Shown: piece after piece, positions 1-10,387 of the stretch
How positions within the stretch are numbered: the first letter of the stretch is position 1
How the letters are laid out: the number at the start of each line of letters is the position of its first letter
DNA from: Sanderia malayensis
Lineage: Eukaryota > Cnidaria > Scyphozoa > Semaeostomeae > Pelagiidae
Direction of reading: 5' to 3'
Length of the DNA: 64,000 nt
NCBI GenBank assembly: GCA_013076295.1
Contig: RQOL01000482.1
Coordinates: forward strand, 62,001 to 126,000
The notes under the pieces: generated by a model
Seen by the model: the letters and a program-made list of their open reading frames with translations, nothing else
The model's database searches: none
Told to the model about the DNA's origin: nothing
Program-made: the position numbers and the translations under genes

Positions 1-222
1 AGGTGGTAAGCATAAAATATATCAGTTTTCTGCTTATTGTAGGGGTTGCATTATGAAAACATTTATTTCACCTTCCAGGTGGTGGGCAGGACCAGCTGCA
101 AGCAAGCATGATGCAAGCAGCAACACAGACACAGCCCTTGTTCAGTCCTGTATTGTTCCCTGGTTTCATGCCAGGTTGTCAAACTGTTCACATGAAAATG
201 CCTCTATACCTTATTTTTTTTA

Positions 223-1303
223 AGGTATTTACAAGGTACAAGTTGGCTACAAGTTTTTTTGATATTAGACTGCAAACTTGAACTTGTATCGTGTAAATGC
301 CCTAAAATTCTGTTCACGCCTGTTGTTTTGATTGACGTTAATCCTCCATCACAGTCGAAAAATTTCTGACTCGATGTCAAAAAGTTTTTCAGTTCACACC
401 ATTTTTTCAAAGACACCGCAAATCGCTACTTCACGTAAGGTTTGTTTTGATTCGCGAATCACAGATTTTGGGAAGGAAAACTCAATTTTTGCAGCAAAAT
501 GGTTCTGATAACGGATAAAAGTTTATCTCGCGTGCGTCAACTTAAATTATCAGATTTATGAAGAAATTTATGACAAAATTTTAGCACCAATAGTTAATTA
601 AATATTTAAAACAAGCAATTATTAATTATGGTATAATAAAATAATAATAATAATCATTATCCATCAAAAGGTTTATTACAATATTATTTGCATTTTCATT
701 GCTGATTATGGTGCTGCTTGTATTGCGGTGGGCCTAATATGCTTTTGGACAAATTAGCGTCGGAAATATCCATTTCTAACATGTTTTTGGCATGGTCATC
801 TGAAATATGAACGACAATAGGAGGCATTGACTGTAGAAACAGTTTGAGAGACGTTTGCAAACCATCTTTATGGCCCACAACGCGTTTCATGGCATGGGGC
901 AATGTTGTTGCTTGTTTTGAGTATTTAATTAAGTATGGTGCTGAAATTTTGTCATAAATTTCTTCATAAATCTGATAATTTAAGTTGACGCACGCGAGAT
1001 AAACTTTTATCTGTTATCAGAACCATTTTGCTGCGAAAATTGAGTTTTCCTTCCCAAAATCTGTGATTCGCGAATCAAAACAAACCTTACGTGAAGTAGC
1101 GATTTGCGGCGTCTTTGAAAAAATGGTGTGAACTGAAAAATTTTTGACATCGAGTGAGAAATTTTTCGACTGTGATGGAGGATTAACGTCAATCAAAACA
1201 ACAGGCGTGAACAGAATTTTAGGGCATTTACACGATACAAGTTCAAGTTTGCAGTCCAATATCGAAAAAACTTGTAGCCAACTTGTACCGTGTAAATCCG
1301 CCT
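223..1303. mobile_element. Harbinger-type foldback MITE, copy 1
   Basis: Two inverted arms of about 385 bp (223 to about 610, and about 910 to 1303) enclose a short centre. The ends read AGGTATTTACA on the left and AGGCGGATTTACA on the right when complemented. They are flanked by TTA at 220-222 and 1304-1306, the TWA target duplication typical of PIF/Harbinger elements. The centre holds a 68-aa minus-strand reading frame (696-902) that recurs in the second copy at 21356-22414, so it is an element remnant and not a host gene. No transposase is present. The superfamily call rests on target size and is an inference. Confidence 0.75.
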
Positions 1304-1416
1304 TTAGGCTAAAACTATAGATTCGAATGCGCTGATTCTGATTACTTTGATATTTTTTTGATATGACAAGTAATTTTTGAGATACGAGGCAAAAAGTGCC
1401 ACTTATTCATGGTTAA

Positions 1417-2841
1417 CTTTTAGGACTGGGTCGAGCCAACTATGACATCATAGTTGAACCTAGTTGTGCCCCGTTCATTTTCCCGTACTGAAGCAACAAA
1501 TTTGAAATCGATTTCCTCTCACACGATGGGCTCGATATTTGTTTTTTTGACTTTGATGATAAGAAACAGGTTGGCGCATTATGGCATTTGAGTTTGAAAG
1601 GCTTGCGATGAATTTGCAGCTGTGGGGAGGAATTACAAAATTCCCATGTAGTGACTGCTCGTTGTGCTCAGTGGCGGCGGCCGTAGGCCGTGCATTGTTA
1701 AAACTGTACGGGAACTCGTCCGACGGGGATCACAAGAAGAGCATCAAAACATGATTAAAGATTGTTAGATTAGATTTATGTGTGAAACTGGCAAAATATG
1801 CCATATCGATGTGTTTTGCTAGCCCATGGAAATACACCCGATAAATCAGAATTGCTTTATCATGATGATCGCCCTAAAACTGTAAGGAGAAGGAGATGGA
1901 TAGATTTCATCAATTCGCAACAACGGAAGAAATTCTATGGACGCACGCATCATCATGAATGAAATAAATCAAACAACAAAGCGCAATAATTTTGGTACAA
2001 TAAGGAAATAATTTTAGTAATAAGGAATCGTGCTGCAGATTTTCTACACTTGCTGTTCCAAATGAAAACCGAATCTTTTCAGGCTTCTTCAAACCCCAAA
2101 GGTTTAGACTGACATGGATATGATGGCCTAAATTATATTGCGTATATTGAATTTTGATACACACTTTTACTTCATCAGATACACAACAAAAAGATAATTC
2201 AGATCCAGTCAAATGCCCAGAAAGTTTTCTTTCAATATTTCTTTTCTTGCTCAAATCTCTTCCATGGCTTTGAGTGAAAGAGTTCTCAGCCATAAGATCA
2301 AATGCATCTCAGGTTCTCCTTCATCAGTATCACTATCATCGGTCTGCTTTACTCTCTACGATACGATCAATCCTATCCCCTCACCATCTTCGCATTCCTC
2401 GGCACTGCAATCCCTACTGTCATGAACTACTATCCGACTAACAATGTTAATTTATGGAAACTTTCTATTCAATTCTGATCACCAACATTGCACAAATACC
2501 CACGAATACACATAATGAGACAGACACGCCAAAGCGCAACGCAAACACTATTTATTATACTGAATGTAGGCCTACGCCCGCCGCCACTGAGCACAACAAG
2601 CAGGCACTACATGGGAATTTTGTAATTCCTCCCCGCAGCTACAATCTCATTGCAAGCCTTTCAAACTCAAATGGCATTATGCGCCGACCTGTTTCTTATC
2701 ATCAAAGTCAAAAAAACAAATATCGAGCCCATCGTGCGAGAGAAAATCGCTGTCAGACTTGTTGCTTCAGTGCGGGAAAATGAGCGGGGCACAACTAGGC
2801 TCAACTATGATGTCATAGTTGGCTCGACCAAGTCCTAAAAG
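1417..2841. mobile_element. TTAA-flanked foldback element with THAP remnant (Kolobok-like)
   Basis: Arms of about 275 bp (1417-1692 and 2568-2841) are inverted copies of each other. Each starts CTTTTAGGACT and is preceded by TTAA (1413-1416 and 2842-2845), the target used by Kolobok and piggyBac elements. On the plus strand near 1829-1930 the frame reads HDDRPKTVRRRRWIDFI, closely matching the THAP domain of the transposase at 8804-9163 (NDDRPEAKARRRKWINFV). The frame soon stops, so this is a non-autonomous derivative. Assignment to Kolobok is inferred from the TTAA target plus the THAP remnant. Confidence 0.65.
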
Positions 2842-2982
2842 TTAACCAAAAAAATGGCGAAATTGGCGAAACATCGACACTTCACCACGTTATAACTCGT
2901 TAACTTTTTTTCGGATTTAAAAAATATTTTCGGATCTAAAATCAGCAAAGAACGTTTTATCGATGTAAAGAATAAAAAAATA

Positions 2983-3575
2983 AGGTGTAGAGGCACTTTA
3001 ACTGTTTCCTGAAATGAGGAATGCAGATTAGAAATAATCACCCAATCCTCTTTTTCACCATTTTCTGTTTGCTGTACATTACAATTTTGCTCAACATTTT
3101 CATATCCTATCACATCCTGCAATCTGTTATACCAAACCGGAGCACTAGTTTTAGCAATGGAGTTTGCAAAAACTTGTTCCATGTATGAATGTAGTTTTCT
3201 ACAGACTCTTCACCATTTATAATTTCAGTTATACAGTTTTGCCATGGTTTATAATCTATAAGTTGAAATTTACAATATAGATGATAGTTCTTTCCCTGTG
3301 GATTTGCAGAGTAAACTGGAAAAAATCTGGTAACTACATTGCCTGATATTTTTGTAAGTTTATTTTTGTAAATAGTATATTGATGTGAAAATTGGAATAA
3401 ATTCATATTTTCCATATTCTCTGAGCCAATGTGTAATCGCTCTGCATAAGCATCTAGTATAGAGTTTTCAGTGGAGAAATTTTGTGTCCCATCTACATCT
3501 GATATATCAGCATCTAAGTTGAGACCAATCTGATTCTTAACTCGTCTTGAGCCAGTAAGACTCACAGGAACTATT
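2983..3575 (-). pseudogene. Helitron-type helicase fragment (downstream half)
   Basis: The minus-strand frame starts at the TTAA target at 3576-3579 (KIVPVSLTGSRR) and runs through a region typical of Helitron/PIF1-type proteins between the Rep and helicase domains (SNPQGKNYHLYCKFQLIDYKPW, then WNKFL). It ends near WVIISNLH at about 3000. The helicase motifs are missing. It continues in frame the fragment at 9457-10340 once the 5.87-kb element between them is removed, so both are halves of one gene. One frame change lies near 3150. Downstream the sequence ends close to the TTAA element at 1417-2841. The family call comes from remembered family patterns; the junction is read directly. Confidence 0.65.
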
Positions 3576-3845
3576 TTAAAGTGTAATATAACCCAAACCT
3601 CAAAAATTGTTTATCAATTAATTTCGATATGCTGATCATTATGGTACATCTTAAAATAGAATTTAACAACTAAGAGTGGCGTAAATAGCCCCCAAAGTAG
3701 GGGTTACTTTGCACCAAACCGCGCACTTCCGAAAGAGATCTGGGAACTACAATGTGACGTAGAAACCAGAACCGGCCTTTTAGTTCGTCATCTATCCTCA
3801 ATAACTTAAACAAGAAAAAGAGATCGAGCTTTATAAATAATTAAA

Positions 3846-4998
3846 ATGGAGTCCTCCGAATCGGATTCATCACAAAGCAGTTCACGCACCAGCTCTTTTT
3901 CTGATTATGAAAAAGAGATAGAAGAATTTGAGGCCGATGGGGAAAATACCTGCAAAGCAGCGAATGATTTTGACCCTGATTTTGTTGAGGCCTATGCGGA
4001 TGAACCACTGGCTGACTAAGAATGGGTTAGGGATTATGAAGAGAAACGCGCAGCAGATGATACAAGATACAAAGAGTTTGAAAAACGATTAAAAATGGAA
4101 AGTCCTCTTGAGGAGTGGTAAGTTAATGTATCTTTATGTCCTTGCGTTGCGTTGGTGAAGCACTAAAATGGCCTATGTTGGAGAACATCAATCACGCTTT
4201 GCTTTTCAATGTCCAAGGCTCATTCCTTTGTCTGTCTGGTCAGTCTGTCTGTTCTGTTGATGTGTTGAAATTGAACATGGATAGACTTCTTCAATTGCTA
4301 CCTCTGGTGCCAGATTGTTGTCGACTTCTTCAATTGTTACCACTGGTGCCAAACCATACTGATGCCCGAAGGAATGTATCCAAAAGTTTAGTGGATACAT
4401 TCCTTCGGGAATGTGTTTTCAGAAGTAAAGGAAAGTAACACATTATGGTGTTCATTATGCAGATTTGATTCATATTTTACATTTCTTTTTAGGTGTAAGT
4501 GTGGGCACTGTGATGTAAGCTTGTTGAGGGACCCTCAGGAGTGTTATTGTTGCACAGAAATTGAGGAATGTGTGCACTCATTAAGTACAGAGCTGGTTTT
4601 AGCAGAGGCTGGTGAAGTCCCCAAATGTATCACCCTTCACCCTGGATTTGGTGCATGTTGTCTTTCTGCCTGGTCACTTAGACTGGCAGGGACAAGGTAC
4701 AAGACAAGGCAAAAGAAACGCTATTATCAGCTACGTCCAAATGAAGCTGAATCGTAAGTATTATTAAGCATTGTCTGTGCAATTTTAGTATGTCTGACTG
4801 ATTTATCACGCTGATATAACTTTTATTTATTTTAGGTATCTGCGTGCGGTATCTTATAGAGAGTTTACCAGGCTTGTTCATGGAATTCTTGGAAAGAAAA
4901 GGATACCGTTGCCTGCCTGTGCATATTTTGCAATTAGAAAAAAATTCCCCACGGACACAGAATTCACAGGATTTGAGGATCTGCCTTCAGAGTCTTGA
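3846..4998 (+). pseudogene. P2X7 intracellular-domain (P2X7C) protein gene, one nonsense codon
   Basis: Three exons (3846-4117, 4493-4753, 4836-4998) joined by GTAAGT donors and TTTTAG acceptors give 231 codons. The N-terminal 60 residues are acidic and serine-rich. The rest matches the Cys-rich intracellular domain known from the C-terminus of vertebrate P2X7 receptors: EEWCKCGHC, then ECYCCTEIEEC, CITLHPGFGACC, YREFTRLVHG, and LPACAYFAIRKKFP near the end. Those cysteines are zinc ligands in the known fold. No receptor channel or membrane segment is present, so this is a free-standing P2X7C protein. Codon 58 is TAA (4017-4019) in otherwise clean frame, so this copy is probably inactivated or allelic. 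The gene lies inside the TTAA-bounded transposon, which suggests cargo or an accessory element gene. Confidence 0.8.
4365..4409. repeat. Perfect 18-bp hairpin in P2X7C intron 1
   Basis: CCCGAAGGAATGTATCCA (4365-4382) is followed after 9 nt by its exact complement (4392-4409). Just upstream (about 4285-4350) a unit of about 39 bp containing CAATTG and CTGGTGCC is repeated twice. The function is unknown; it could be a small foldback insertion or a structured intron RNA. Confidence 0.85.
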
Positions 4999-5014
4999 GT
5001 CTCAGTTCTTCTTG

Positions 5015-5977
5015 TTTTTGACCCTGCGGATCATGTGACCAGAATAATGTGATGTAGAAACCAGAACCATGCGTTGAGCTCAGCTGAGCTCTTTTGAAAT
5101 CGACTTCGGCCTAACAAAGAAGTGATTGTTAGTTGTCTTTGTTTTATGCTTAATAATGCCTGAAAGGTGCGTTGTTGGGGGTTGTTCCAACATAAAAGAT
5201 TCAGAAAAGAATATATCCCTGCATCGTATTCCATTTTTTAACGATGATCGCCCAGAAGCAAAGGCGAGAAGGCGCAAATGGATCAACTTCGTGAAAACGA
5301 AACGTGCCAAATGGGAAGCTTCGAAATCTTCAGTGATATGTTCGGAGCATTTTTTGAACACCGATTTTGCATCAATCACCGGATTGGGTGCTCAGATAAA
5401 AAGGTACCTAATTACAGATGAAATTGAAATTGTCTCTGTGCCATCCGTTTTTCCAAAAAACGTCGAGCGTCAAGGTTCTGCTGCGGCAGTTTCTTCAAAG
5501 AGGGATCGAAGGATGGTAGGTTATGTTTGCTCTTGAGACTCGAAATTTCATGATATCCTTGAGTTATTTCTCACGAAATCATTATTTCATGTCTTTAGCC
5601 GATGAGGTCTATTACCTCGATGTCCAAACAAAGTACTGCCGAAGAAAACTTTGACCAAGTACAGGATGATCGTATTTCTGAACAACAATCGGATGATGAC
5701 ATTGGTATCCCTGAACAGGTAAGAGAAGAGCCCAAATAGTATTGTTATATACACAATAATGTAACGAATTAGGATACACGAGTTACTTAACTGCATACAT
5801 AAATCAATATTTTATACTCTACAGTTTCATGATGTTGAATGCCAAGCAAATTTTTCTTGTGACTCCTGCATGAAGCTAAATTCACGGTTACAAAATGCAG
5901 AGCGCAACCTCAAATTTTGGAAGAGAAGATGGAGACTGCAAAGCTGGAAGTTGCGGTACACAAAATCAAAGGAGAAA
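5015..5977 (+). repeat. 963-bp inverted duplication, left arm
   Basis: This segment is the inverted counterpart of 8342-9304, with no gaps: paired positions always sum to 14319. I noticed only one mismatch (a C/G difference near 5655). It begins 16 bp after the P2X7C stop codon and ends inside transposase exon 3. The arms are separated by 2,364 bp. Confidence 0.92.
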
Positions 5978-6052
5978 TCTGTATTCTTGTGCCCTTTCAT
6001 TGGTTTGCCACATGTGGAGCAATGGGGAGTTCTTTTATTTTTTACTGGTTGA
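5156..6052 (+). CDS. Truncated THAP-domain gene in the duplicated arm
   Basis: The duplicated arm carries transposase exons 1 and 2 (5156-5515 and 5599-5718) and the start of exon 3 (from 5825), with the same splice signals as the minus-strand original. Beyond the arm edge at 5977 the frame stays open to TGA at 6050-6052, giving a predicted 235-aa protein. It contains a full THAP zinc finger (MPERCVVGGC, KWINF, VICSEHF, then the VPSVFP proline) and a basic region, but no transposase core. Such a product could bind element ends without cutting, as KP-type repressors do for P elements; that role is only an inference. Whether it is transcribed cannot be seen. It lies downstream of and in the same direction as the P2X7C gene. 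Confidence 0.5.
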
Positions 6053-9000
6053 CTTTGTGATGATGGTGATGTTACTGTTGCAGGAACACTTACTATGGTC
6101 ATGTTTTGTCTTTCTAGCTTTTTCTGGATGGCAGAGCTACCACACTCCTTAGTCAGCATGGTATTCATGTATGCAGGAGTTGCTTGCTTCAAGTTCCTTT
6201 GCTCCTGCTCAAGTGAGTTTCCTGATAAACCATCAACCAAAGTGCTATAAACTCCACTGACATATTCTAAAACGATATAACATATTTTCCAAAATGTAAA
6301 CATTTCACCCCTTGAATAATAAGCTTTTTCGGATAAATGATAAAATTAGAACACAATTATTACCAAATTTGGATGGAATTCTCAATTCACGGACAGTGGC
6401 TTCCCCATTCTTGAATTTAGGATATGAAACTGCATATCTTACAGAACCATCTTTCTTCTTCTTGACCTCTTTCAAGAGATTTTCATTGAAATGCAAGACA
6501 GCAATGATATGTCTGAAAAACAGGAGAATGATCATGCAGGTATGCAGTATTTGAGGAACCATCAATGCCAGTATCTATGAAAAATATGTACCTACCTGCA
6601 TTTCATTCCAATGTATGAGAATCCAATCATCTTGGGTGAAAAATGGTTGAGTACAGAGTGAAATCCCTCTATGCAGCTTGTTTGGGTCAAAGGTGAAGCT
6701 TTTTTGATTCCAGCAATCAGCCTTGCATTTGTCAATGAGGCTTTCATTTTTTTGTATGCAGTGGAATCTGAGAAAGTAAAATCTAAATGAAAATTGAAAG
6801 GTTCATGACATGAACAAAACCAATCTCTGAACTTTTACAGTGATATACATACCCTTATCTAACCATCTTCTTTGGGGTATATTATTTTCATGTGCACATT
6901 TGCTAAAAAGTGGATCATCCAGATTTGTATGCTTGTTTATGACATGTGATAGGAATGACATAAACTTGGCTAGGATCAATGCTCCATTTCCATCAGGAGT
7001 CGTCACTGCACTCCAGTGTAGATGATTCACACATGGTTGAATCCAATCAGCTATTTCAGAACAGTCATTTTGCTTTGCTATTTTCTTAAGATCCTTGCGG
7101 ATTTCTAAAATACAAAAATATATATTTAGGGGAAGCCTATTCAGAGATTTAGGAGAATTTATGGATTTTGGACAGAAGGAATGCTTACTTTTTTTGAGAT
7201 GCCATAGATCAAAATAGTGTTTTGTATCCTTCTCATTTTCTCTAGTATATTTTGCTATTGTAGCATGCCTGTCTGACACAAATGTTTTGATCTGAAAACC
7301 ATTTGATTTCAAATGTGTGAAACATCTTCGGAATCCTTCAAATTCCATGCCAGTGCTATTTCCAACTTCATTTCTCTATGAAAATTAAGAAAGAATTAAT
7401 AGATATTACTAAAACAAAAAAAATACATCAAGAATTGTTATTTAGCATTAATGTACCTGTACAAGCTCAAAGTGAATAATAGCTTGTTGGTTATAAGACA
7501 TGACAGTGTATGCTCCATATTTAGCACAATGTCCCATGCTGTCATGTCTTCCATCCCCTCCAATAACCAAATCCCGATCTTTCAACTTTGTCATATTAAA
7601 CAAAGAATTTTGATACTTGTTCCAATAAAGAGAAATAGCAGGGAAGATCTTTTCCTAGAAAACAACCAAAAATTATCAGTAACAATCAGTAATAACAAGG
7701 AAAATACTTCCATGTTTTCTGATTAATGAATTTGGTGAAAAATGTTTACCTTCTGATGCTGCAAAAATGTTGTCATTGAAAAACATGCCAAGCCCATATG
7801 TTGGAAAATTCTCAGCACTTTTGTCCCTGTGCCTCCAGCTAACAATGTGGCAAAAACCAACAGTATATTTCCAGCAGGACTTCGTGTTGCTTCAAAATAT
7901 GGCTGGCTTCGCCAAACATTCTCCAGTTTACTGCACAGACTAGCAGCACAAATGGTTTTTATTTCAACCATTGTACCTACTTGTCGTGTCTCGATCAAAG
8001 GATTATCTGTCTTACACGATGGGCAAAATGTAAAAAGTAGAAGCAGTTGAGACAAAAATGCGATGAATTTGGGCTGTTCTCTGTGATTCTTTTCTGGCTG
8101 CAAGTTGATCTCAGAACTATAATATAAAAACATTTTGCATCAATATTACACATTTTATTGAAGTTTGAAATTCATAACATATGAGAGGTGTAACATATTT
8201 ATACCTTATTTCCGTTTCATCGATATACTCTGTATCACTTTCATCCTCGTTTTCATAGAGACTCTCATTATCTGAAATATCCATCTCTTCGTCTTCTTCT
8301 GGCTCATAAGCTTTTTCACGCAATTTTGTTTGCTTAGTGGGTTTCTCCTTTGATTTTGTGTACCGCAACTTCCAGCTTTGCAGTCTCCATCTTCTCTTCC
8401 AAAATTTGAGGTTGCGCTCTGCATTTTGTAACCGTGAATTTAGCTTCATGCAGGAGTCACAAGAAAAATTTGCTTGGCATTCAACATCATGAAACTGTAG
8501 AGTATAAAATATTGATTTATGTATGCAGTTAAGTAACTCGTGTATCCTAATTCGTTACATTATTGTGTATATAACAATACTATTTGGGCTCTTCTCTTAC
8601 CTGTTCAGGGATACCAATGTCATCATCCGATTGTTGTTCAGAAATACGATCATCCTGTACTTCGTCAAAGTTTTCTTCGGCAGTACTTTGTTTGGACATC
8701 GAGGTAATAGACCTCATCGGCTAAAGACATGAAATAATGATTTCGTGAGAAATAACTCAAGGATATCATGAAATTTCGAGTCTCAAGAGCAAACATAACC
8801 TACCATCCTTCGATCCCTCTTTGAAGAAACTGCCGCAGCAGAACCTTGACGCTCGACGTTTTTTGGAAAAACGGATGGCACAGAGACAATTTCAATTTCA
8901 TCTGTAATTAGGTACCTTTTTATCTGAGCACCCAATCCGGTGATTGATGCAAAATCGGTGTTCAAAAAATGCTCCGAACATATCACTGAAGATTTCGAAG

Positions 9001-9163
9001 CTTCCCATTTGGCACGTTTCGTTTTCACGAAGTTGATCCATTTGCGCCTTCTCGCCTTTGCTTCTGGGCGATCATCGTTAAAAAATGGAATACGATGCAG
9101 GGATATATTCTTTTCTGAATCTTTTATGTTGGAACAACCCCCAACAACGCACCTTTCAGGCAT
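5827..9163 (-). CDS. THAP-domain Kolobok-type transposase, ten exons
   Basis: Exons: 8804-9163, 8601-8720, 8215-8494, 7750-8116, 7457-7655, 7189-7375, 6853-7104, 6596-6767, 6364-6512, 5827-6266. All nine introns have GT and AG ends, and the 2,526-nt sum is open (841 aa). An N-terminal THAP finger (residues 1-95) should bind element ends. The core has GGDGRHDSMG (about 408), FVSDRH (about 476), FDLWHLKK (about 498) and CIEGFH (about 620). I infer the aspartates of the first two and the glutamate of the last as a DDE-type triad. The end has a CSTCGKPMKGH motif (about 780). The last 50 residues come from antisense of the duplicated arm, so the native C-terminus was probably replaced just after that motif. 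The start is the ATG opening the THAP motif; an in-frame ATG lies 30 nt upstream. Confidence 0.8.
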
Positions 9164-9304
9164 TATTAAGCATAAAACAAAGACAACTAACAATCACTTC
9201 TTTGTTAGGCCGAAGTCGATTTCAAAAGAGCTCAGCTGAGCTCAACGCATGGTTCTGGTTTCTACATCACATTATTCTGGTCACATGATCCGCAGGGTCA
9301 AAAA
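8342..9304 (-). repeat. 963-bp inverted duplication, right arm
   Basis: This is the partner of 5015-5977. It holds transposase exons 1 and 2 and most of exon 3 in their natural context, so it is probably the source copy. The outer edge (9304) lies 148 bp inside the right end of the transposon. The palindrome GAGCTCAGCTGAGCTC occurs in both arms. Confidence 0.92.
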
Positions 9305-9456
9305 TGTGTGCAAAAAAAATGGCAAAATTCGCAACTTTGGGGGCAATTTGCAAAAAAACGGAAAAAGATAGGAAAAAAATAATTGCATTTTCGAAATCAG
9401 CGCAACACAAATACCTCACACTGATAATTTCATGCTAGACCTTTATTACACTTTAA

Positions 9457-10340
9457 AGGTTGAGCTGTATAGTTTCAATGACAATAAATGACGCATTGTT
9501 TTTTGTGCTGCATAATCTCGTTCTCCCATAGTTTTCATAGCCAATTTCTTGATTATTTTAGAAGCATAAGTATGATTTTTACATTTTGCAATTACAGCAC
9601 TAAACAATGATTGCAACAAGGGAGACCTTGGCACACCCTTACAAGCATACTTTGCTACACACTCAACACAGGCATAATGGTCTATGATTACTAGTATTAT
9701 AGTAGTATTGTGGTCTATTATTAGTTAGCTCTCCATCCCTGTAGTTGACAGCGTTAAATGTTCTTCAGCCTAGAATCATTCCGTTTGGTGCAAATCTTTG
9801 CTTTGTATTTAGTGCATCTATTGTTGAAATGAACTTGTTTAAACTCCAATTTGGTAGCATTGCAAATTTGGAAAGGAAAATTAAACCTGCATTTTGTTCT
9901 GATGCACCTTTCTTTCTCAAACAGTAGTGTGGGCTACAATTTGTATGTCTTTGAACAACATTAACAAGATCACAATGGATGACTGACAAGGATGAATGAG
10001 AGGCTTAACAAATAATTCATCTTCACACAATGGATCAACAGTAGTTAATAACCAATCTTTGCAAATACCTTTGCAAATAATTTCATCAAGTTCTCCAGCA
10101 TAAGAACTTTGTTCCAGGGATGCATCTTTTCCTGCACGAAAACCATTTAAGGCAATAACTGCAAGATCAAAAAGCTCAGGGTGATTATTTAGCTTTCCTG
10201 TACCACGGCAGTGAATACTTCCTATATGCTGGTATTCAAATCTGTACCAATGCTATGTTGCACCAAGTGTATTATACAACCAATGTTTTACAAAGTTAAC
10301 AATAAGACAATACTTGGGAAACCCAGCACCCACTGAGTAA
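9457..10340 (-). pseudogene. Helitron Rep (HUH) fragment, upstream half
   Basis: Minus-strand frames give [68 protein letters not shown], and GERDYAAQKTMRHLLSLKLYSSTF. This order is typical of Helitron Rep/helicase proteins. The HUH nuclease pair normally reads H-x-H after GSI; here it is HCR (10202-10222), so the second His is lost. Frame changes occur near 9990 and 9770. The gene stops at the TTAA target of the 3580-9452 transposon and resumes at 3575. The upstream end is cut near 10340, next to the Penelope fragment. Confidence 0.7.
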
Positions 10341-10387
10341 CAGAGACAAGAATGAATGATTGAAAAAATGAGAGGCTTACATAATAA

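Larger units (their letters stand above)
3580..9452. mobile_element. Kolobok-type DNA transposon with P2X7C and THAP transposase genes
   Basis: The element begins AGTGTAATA at 3580 and ends with its complement at 9452. TTAA flanks both sides (3576-3579 and 9453-9456). Deleting the element plus one TTAA rejoins the split Helitron gene in frame (TFK joined to IVPVS), which fixes both ends. Inside, in order: a P2X7-intracellular-domain gene (+), an inverted copy of the transposase 5' end (+), the body of a THAP transposase gene (-), and about 150 bp of right end. TTAA target and THAP-containing transposase together fit the Kolobok superfamily. The TIRs are short (about 9 bp) and subterminal sequences differ. 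3660-3845 is non-coding leader. Confidence 0.85.

Noticed and set aside
204..416. Frames in the arms of the foldback element (also 1017-1259, 21252-21515, 22225-22428).
   Set aside because: The same peptide appears in each arm copy because the arms are inverted repeats; no coding domain.
3846..4998. Complete P2X receptor channel.
   Set aside because: There is no transmembrane segment or extracellular ligand-binding domain; only the intracellular Cys-rich domain is encoded.
5587..5796. Frame MQLSNSCILIRYIIVYI (also at 8523-8732) as a membrane protein.
   Set aside because: It is antisense to transposase exon 2 and its introns; the hydrophobic look comes from AT-rich intron sequence.
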